Source: an uncultured Actinomycetes bacterium (GTDB lineage Bacteria; Actinomycetota; CALGFH01). Taken from it: a DNA stretch of 15,359 nucleotides. A program made the position numbers and the translations under genes. The stretch's first letter is position 1. Every line of letters begins with the position of its first letter. The notes beneath the pieces were generated by a model that saw nothing but the letters and a program-made list of their open reading frames with translations, searched no databases and was not told the origin of the DNA. Shown here piece by piece: positions 11,985-15,359 of this stretch. Location: NCBI GenBank assembly GCA_937881255.1, contig CALGFH010000312.1, positions 1 through 15,359 on the forward strand. Direction: 5' to 3'.

Positions 11985-13152
11985 CGGCTTCGCCACCCGT
12001 TCGATCCACGCCGGCCGCCTGCCCCTGCCGGCCGAGGCGCCACTGGCCACCCCCATCTGGCAGACCTCGACCTTCGTGTTCGACGACGCCGAGCACTACG
12101 CCCACACCCTGCGCCAGCCCCGGGAGGGCTACGTCTACACCCGCTACGAGAACCCGACCACGGCCGCCCTTGAGGCGACCGTGGCCGATCTCGAGGGGGC
12201 GGCCGAGGGCATGGCCACCGCCTCGGGCATGGGCGCCATCGCCACCGTGCTGCTGTCGCTGGCCTCCTCCGGCGACCACGTGGTCGCCCAGCGCGACCTG
12301 TACGGCGGCAGCTACTCGCTGCTGGCCCACACCGCCCCCCGCTTCGGCGTCGAGGTCAGCTTCGTCGACGCCGGCGACCCGGCCGCCGTCCGGGCCGCCC
12401 TGCGCCCTACCACCCGGGCCATCTACGCCGAGACGATCGCCAACCCGACCATGACCGTGGCCGACCTCCCGGCCCTGGCCGAGGTCGCCGCGGCCGCCGA
12501 CGTGCCATTGGTTGTGGACAACACCGTGGCCACGCCGTACCTGTGCCGGCCGATCGAGCACGGGGCGGCGGTGGTCGTCCACTCGGCCACCAAGTACCTG
12601 GGCGGGCACAGCGACGTGGTCGGGGGCGTCGCCCTGTTCGCCGAGCCGGAGCGCCACGACACCGCCTGGCGGACCATGATCGAGCTCGGCGCCTCGCCCG
12701 ACCCGTTCGCCGCCTGGCTGGTCCTGCGCGGGGTCAAGACCCTGTCCCTGCGCATGCGGGCCCACGGCGCCAACGCCCGCCAGCTGGCCGAGCTGCTGGA
12801 CGCCCACCCCAAGGTGGCCCGCGTCTACTGGCCCGGCCTGCCCGGCCACCCGACGGCCGGGCTGGCCGGCAAGCTGCTCGACGGCGGCCCGGGCATGCTC
12901 AGCTTCGACCTGGAGGGCGGCCGGGAGGCCGGCCGGCGCTTCATCGAGGCGACCCGGGTGGCCAAGCTGGCCGCCTCGCTCGGCTCGGTGGAGACGCTGG
13001 TCTCCCACCCGGCGTCCACGACCCACCGCCAGTTCTCGCCCGACGCCCTGGCCGCGGCCGGGATCGGCGAGGGCATGGTGCGGGTCTCGGTCGGCCTGGA
13101 GGACGGGGCCGACCTGGCCGAGGACTTCACCCGAGCCCTGGAGGTGGCGTAG
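11977..13152 (+). CDS. Cys/Met-metabolism PLP enzyme (cystathionine gamma-synthase/lyase family)
   Basis: A 391-residue fold-type I PLP enzyme of the trans-sulfuration family. Lys206 in HSATKYLGGHSD forms the Schiff base, and Asp181 in VDNTVATPY pairs with the cofactor ring. Tyr54/Arg56 in YTRYENPT should hold the neighbouring subunit's PLP phosphate. The C-terminal SLGSVETLVSHPASTTH is the typical substrate-carboxylate region. The length is normal. The family includes cystathionine gamma-synthase, gamma-lyase, O-acylhomoserine sulfhydrylase and methionine gamma-lyase. The Cys typical of methionine gamma-lyase is absent (LYGGSYS), but the exact reaction cannot be fixed. The ATG at 11977 has GAGAGGA six bases upstream and overlaps the preceding gene by eight bases; ddl follows after three bases. 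It occupies the place where gpsA is found in relatives. Confidence 0.88.
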   Translation: MADGFATRSIHAGRLPLPAEAPLATPIWQTSTFVFDDAEHYAHTLRQPREGYVYTRYENPTTAALEATVADLEGAAEGMATASGMGAIATVLLSLASSGDHVVAQRDLYGGSYSLLAHTAPRFGVEVSFVDAGDPAAVRAALRPTTRAIYAETIANPTMTVADLPALAEVAAAADVPLVVDNTVATPYLCRPIEHGAAVVVHSATKYLGGHSDVVGGVALFAEPERHDTAWRTMIELGASPDPFAAWLVLRGVKTLSLRMRAHGANARQLAELLDAHPKVARVYWPGLPGHPTAGLAGKLLDGGPGMLSFDLEGGREAGRRFIEATRVAKLAASLGSVETLVSHPASTTHRQFSPDALAAAGIGEGMVRVSVGLEDGADLAEDFTRALEVA

Positions 13153-13155
13153 GTC

Positions 13156-14208
13156 ATGGCAAGGACCCGGCTGGCCATCCTGTACGGCGGCCGCTCGGCC
13201 GAGCACCAGGTGTCGGTGGTGTCGGCCCGCTCGGTCATGGAGGCGCTCGACCCCGACCGCTTCGAGGTGGTCCCGATCGCCATCACCCGCGACGGCGCCT
13301 GGCTGCTGCCCGACCGCTCCCCGCTGGAGCTGACCGCCTCCGACGGCACCCTGCCCGAGGTCGAGGCGGCCGGCCGGGAGCTGGCGGTCCGGCCCGAGGA
13401 GGGCGTCGGCGGGGTCGACGTGGTGTTCCCCATCCTGCACGGGCCGTTGGGCGAGGACGGCACCGTCCAGGGGCTGTTCGAGCTGGCCGACCTGCCGTAC
13501 GTGGGCAGCGGCGTGCTCGCCTCGGCCCTGGCCATGGACAAGGCCATGGCCAAGGTGGTGCTGGCCCAGGCCGGGCTGCCCCAGGGCCCGTACCTGGTCG
13601 TCCCCGAGCGCGACTGGGAGGCCGGCCCCGAGCGGGTGGCCGCCGAGGTCGCCGGGCGCCTGACCTACCCGGTGTTCACCAAGCCGGCCCGGCTCGGCTC
13701 CTCCATCGGCATCTCCAAGGTCAAGACCCCGGACGAGCTGGCCGCCGGCCTGGGCGCCGCCTTCGCCCATGACAACAAGGCCCTGGTCGAGCAGGGCATC
13801 GCCGCCCGCGAGCTGGAGTGCGGGGTCCTGGGCAACGACCGCCCCGAGGCCAGCGTGGTCGGCGAGGTCATCCCCAGCCACGAGTTCTACGACTTCGAGG
13901 CCAAGTACCTGGACGACGCGCTCAAGCTGGAGATCCCGGCCCAGGTCCCCGAGGGCGTCAGGGCCCAGGTGCGGGAGCTGTCGCTGCGCGCCTTCCAGGC
14001 GCTGGACTGCGAGGGCTTCGCCCGGGTCGACTTCTTCTACGAGGAGGCGACCGGGCGGGTCCTGCTCAACGAGGTCAACACCATCCCCGGGTTCACGCCC
14101 AAGAGCATGTTCCCGATGCTCTGGGCCGCCTCCGGCCTGGCCTACCCGGACCTGGTCGCCCGCCTGGTCGACCTGGCGGTGGAGCGCCACGCCGCCCGCA
14201 GGCGCTGA
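13156..14208 (+). CDS. ddl: D-alanine--D-alanine ligase
   Basis: A 350-residue cytoplasmic ATP-grasp enzyme that makes the D-Ala-D-Ala dipeptide for peptidoglycan. Motifs in order: GGRSAEH (11-17, Glu16 binds the first D-Ala), HGPLGEDGT (95-103), KPARLGSSIGI (176-186, ATP loop), EFYDFEAKY (243-251, omega loop with Tyr251), GFARVDFF (287-294) and NEVNTIPGFT (305-314, Mg and ATP site). The Tyr-bearing omega loop favours D-Ala-D-Ala over the D-Ala-D-Lac type of VanA. The length is normal. The ATG is three bases after the previous stop, with GGAGGT about ten bases upstream inside that gene, so it is probably co-expressed. This gene is part of a neighbourhood shared with mycobacteria. Confidence 0.96.
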   Translation: MARTRLAILYGGRSAEHQVSVVSARSVMEALDPDRFEVVPIAITRDGAWLLPDRSPLELTASDGTLPEVEAAGRELAVRPEEGVGGVDVVFPILHGPLGEDGTVQGLFELADLPYVGSGVLASALAMDKAMAKVVLAQAGLPQGPYLVVPERDWEAGPERVAAEVAGRLTYPVFTKPARLGSSIGISKVKTPDELAAGLGAAFAHDNKALVEQGIAARELECGVLGNDRPEASVVGEVIPSHEFYDFEAKYLDDALKLEIPAQVPEGVRAQVRELSLRAFQALDCEGFARVDFFYEEATGRVLLNEVNTIPGFTPKSMFPMLWAASGLAYPDLVARLVDLAVERHAARRR

Positions 14209-14269
14209 GCCGTCGGCGTAGGCTTTGCGGGAATTGCGCGCACGGGAACGCGCGGGAAGGCGGCTGCCG

Positions 14270-15169
14270 ATGTTCGAGCGTTTCACCGACCGGGCCAGGC
14301 GGGTGGTCGTGCTCGCCCAGGAGGAGGCCCGGCACCTCAACCACAACTACATCGGCACCGAGCACATCCTGCTCGGGCTCATCCACGAGGGCGACGGGGT
14401 CGCGGCCCGGTCGCTGGAGGCGCTGGACATCTCGTTGGAGGCCGTCCGGACCCAGGTCCAGGAGATCGTCGGCCACGGCGACGAGGCGCCCACCGGCCAC
14501 ATCCCGTTCACGCCGCGGGCCAAGAAGGTCCTGGAGCTGTCGCTGCGCGAGGCGATGTCGCTCGGCCACAACTACATCGGGACCGAGCACATCCTGCTCG
14601 GGCTGATCCGCGAGGGCGGGGGGGTGGCCGCCCAGGTGCTGGTCAAGGAGGGCGGCAGCCTCGACCGGGTCCGCCAGCAGGTCATCCAGCTCCTGGCCGG
14701 CTACGCCGGCGGGACCCAGCCCGAGCAGATCGCGGGCATGTCGACCCGGATCACCCAGCAGCAGGCCGCGGCGATGGTCGCCGGCGGCCCCGGCATCTAC
14801 AGCGAGGAGCCGGCCGAGCTGGTCCGGGTGGTGCCGCTGGCCCGCGAGGTCTACCGGGGCCAGGACTTCCGGGTGGTGCTGATCTCGCTGGAGGTCTGGT
14901 CGGGCTGGCTGGACCTCCGCTACGTCCTGCTGCCGGAGGAGCCCCACGGTCCCCCGATGTTCCCCAGTCTCGACTGGCGGATCGCCGACGACGCCGACAC
15001 CGCCTACGAGGTGATGGGCATGGCCCACGGGGGCGGCCGCCTGCTCCACGTCATCCAGGAAGGCTTCCGGCCCGCGTTCCCGAAGGGCGCGCGCACCCTC
15101 ACCCTGACCCTCACCGACGGTGAGCGCTCCCTGGCCGTCGTCGAGATCGACCTGGTCGCCGGGGATTAG
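14270..15169 (+). CDS. Clp N-terminal repeat protein without ATPase, with unrecognised C-terminal domain
   Basis: A 299-residue protein. Residues 4-70 and 79-145 are two Clp-N repeats, each with HNYIGTEHILLGLI, as in the substrate/adaptor-binding head of ClpC/ClpA. The AAA+ modules (Walker A and B) that should follow are absent. After a Gln/Ala linker (about 146-178) comes a C-terminal domain (about 180-299) with alternating hydrophobic strands (FRVVLISLEVW, WLDLRYVLL, TLTLTLTDG, LAVVEIDLV). It looks like a beta-sandwich and I cannot name it. I chose the ATG at 14270 with GGGAAGG nine bases upstream; the 15 codons before it are Arg-rich and not Clp-like. TAGGCT (14219-14224) may be its -10. 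The role is inferred: an adaptor, decoy or scaffold that engages Clp partners. Its stop overlaps that of the convergent aminotransferase. Confidence 0.88.
   Translation: MFERFTDRARRVVVLAQEEARHLNHNYIGTEHILLGLIHEGDGVAARSLEALDISLEAVRTQVQEIVGHGDEAPTGHIPFTPRAKKVLELSLREAMSLGHNYIGTEHILLGLIREGGGVAAQVLVKEGGSLDRVRQQVIQLLAGYAGGTQPEQIAGMSTRITQQQAAAMVAGGPGIYSEEPAELVRVVPLAREVYRGQDFRVVLISLEVWSGWLDLRYVLLPEEPHGPPMFPSLDWRIADDADTAYEVMGMAHGGGRLLHVIQEGFRPAFPKGARTLTLTLTDGERSLAVVEIDLVAGD
14342..14608 (+). repeat. Two near-identical 42-base segments in the Clp-N repeats
   Basis: Positions 14342-14383 and 14567-14608 both encode HNYIGTEHILLGLI. They differ at only two bases, both silent third positions, and are 225 bases (75 codons) apart. 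This marks the duplicated Clp-N unit. The similarity reflects protein conservation and uniform codon use rather than a recent mobile repeat. Confidence 0.85.
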
Positions 15170-15359
15170 GCGGGGCGGCTCTCGGCCAGCAGCTTGGCGA
15201 TGCGGGTGACCCCCTCGATCAGGTCGTCGTCGCCCAGCGCGTACGACAGGCGGGCGTAGCCGGGGGCGCCGAAGGCCTCGCCGGGCACGATCGCCACCTT
15301 GGCCTCCTCGAGGATCAGGTCGGCCAGCTCCATGCTGGTGGCCGGGCGCCGGCCGCGCA
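15166..15359 (-). CDS. Class I aminotransferase, C-terminal part (cut by window edge)
   Basis: The last 64 codons of a PLP-dependent aminotransferase of the aspartate aminotransferase Ib type. The text reads LADLILEEAKVAIVPGEAFG, then APGYARLSYALGDDDLIEGVTRI and ends LLAESRPA. The Arg in GYARLSYAL is the family's alpha-carboxylate-binding residue, and VPGEAFG is the usual preceding loop. The start lies beyond the window. Its TAA (15168-15166) overlaps the TAG of the convergent Clp-N gene. Substrate cannot be told; aspartate, aromatic or LL-diaminopimelate-type reactions are possible, with aspartate the most likely. Confidence 0.9.
   Translation of the reverse strand, partial: RGRRPATSMELADLILEEAKVAIVPGEAFGAPGYARLSYALGDDDLIEGVTRIAKLLAESRPA

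Noticed and set aside
14225..14269. Earlier TTG start for the Clp-N gene
   Set aside because: The added residues are Arg-rich and unlike Clp-N; the ATG at 14270 has a ribosome-binding site and gives the normal MFERFTDRAR start.
11677..14346. 889-codon open frame on the minus strand
   Set aside because: It is the antisense of the PLP enzyme, ddl and neighbours, which have clear family motifs. Its composition (Gly, His, Gln, Asp, Val repeats) is the usual GC-rich shadow.

Overview
The window is very GC-rich DNA with strong codon bias, read here as a chromosomal segment of an actinomycete (Actinomycetota). Three things support this: a histone-like HU with a long Lys/Ala/Ser/Thr tail (HupB/HupS type), a coenzyme F420 biosynthesis guanylyltransferase (CofC/FbiD), and a zinc-finger anti-sigma protein carrying a mycothiol-dependent isomerase-type domain. 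Two genes, tetR and plsC, also appear to have leaderless starts. Genus cannot be told from the window. No rRNA, tRNA, CRISPR array, transposase or phage gene was seen.

Layout, left to right. 1-62 is the 3' end of an unidentified gene. 71-600 is a decayed APC-family amino acid permease: its 5' half is missing, it has a one-base frameshift, and an internal segment is probably lost. Minus-strand genes follow in two blocks: tetR with an alpha/beta hydrolase (2082-595), and a cyclic-nucleotide cassette (5363-2114) in which a cNMP-binding protein is translationally coupled to a membrane-anchored GAF-adenylate/guanylate cyclase. The tetR promoter contains a perfect 12-bp operator-like palindrome and overlaps the end of the cyclase gene. 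Reading right from 5464 are an anti-sigma-like zinc-finger/MDMPI protein and then an ECF sigma factor. Converging on them are a divergent methionyl-tRNA synthetase and, upstream of it, a MarR regulator (8985-6907).

8986-9321 is the only long non-coding stretch. It is visibly less GC-rich and dense in palindromes. It holds a near-consensus promoter for the HU gene (9322-9837) and a pair of palindromes in front of marR. HU ends in a strong hairpin and converges on a cofC/fbiD plus OB-fold (cold-shock-like) pair. Diverging from cofC is a tight block: plsC, a small membrane/PH-like protein, a gamma-synthase-family PLP enzyme and D-Ala-D-Ala ligase. It is followed by a two-repeat Clp-N protein that has no ATPase module and instead a C-terminal domain I do not recognise. 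The right edge holds the 3' end of an aminotransferase on the minus strand.

The order hupB - fbiD - (plsC) - ddl matches a neighbourhood known in mycobacteria (hupB...fbiD-gpdA2-ddlA). Here gpsA/gpdA2 is absent from its usual place, which is filled by the PH-like gene and the PLP enzyme. I see no complete new multi-gene system. The best candidates for something undescribed are the ATPase-less Clp-N fusion protein, the two-gene cyclic-nucleotide cassette with an uncharacterised N-terminal domain, and the divergent MetRS.
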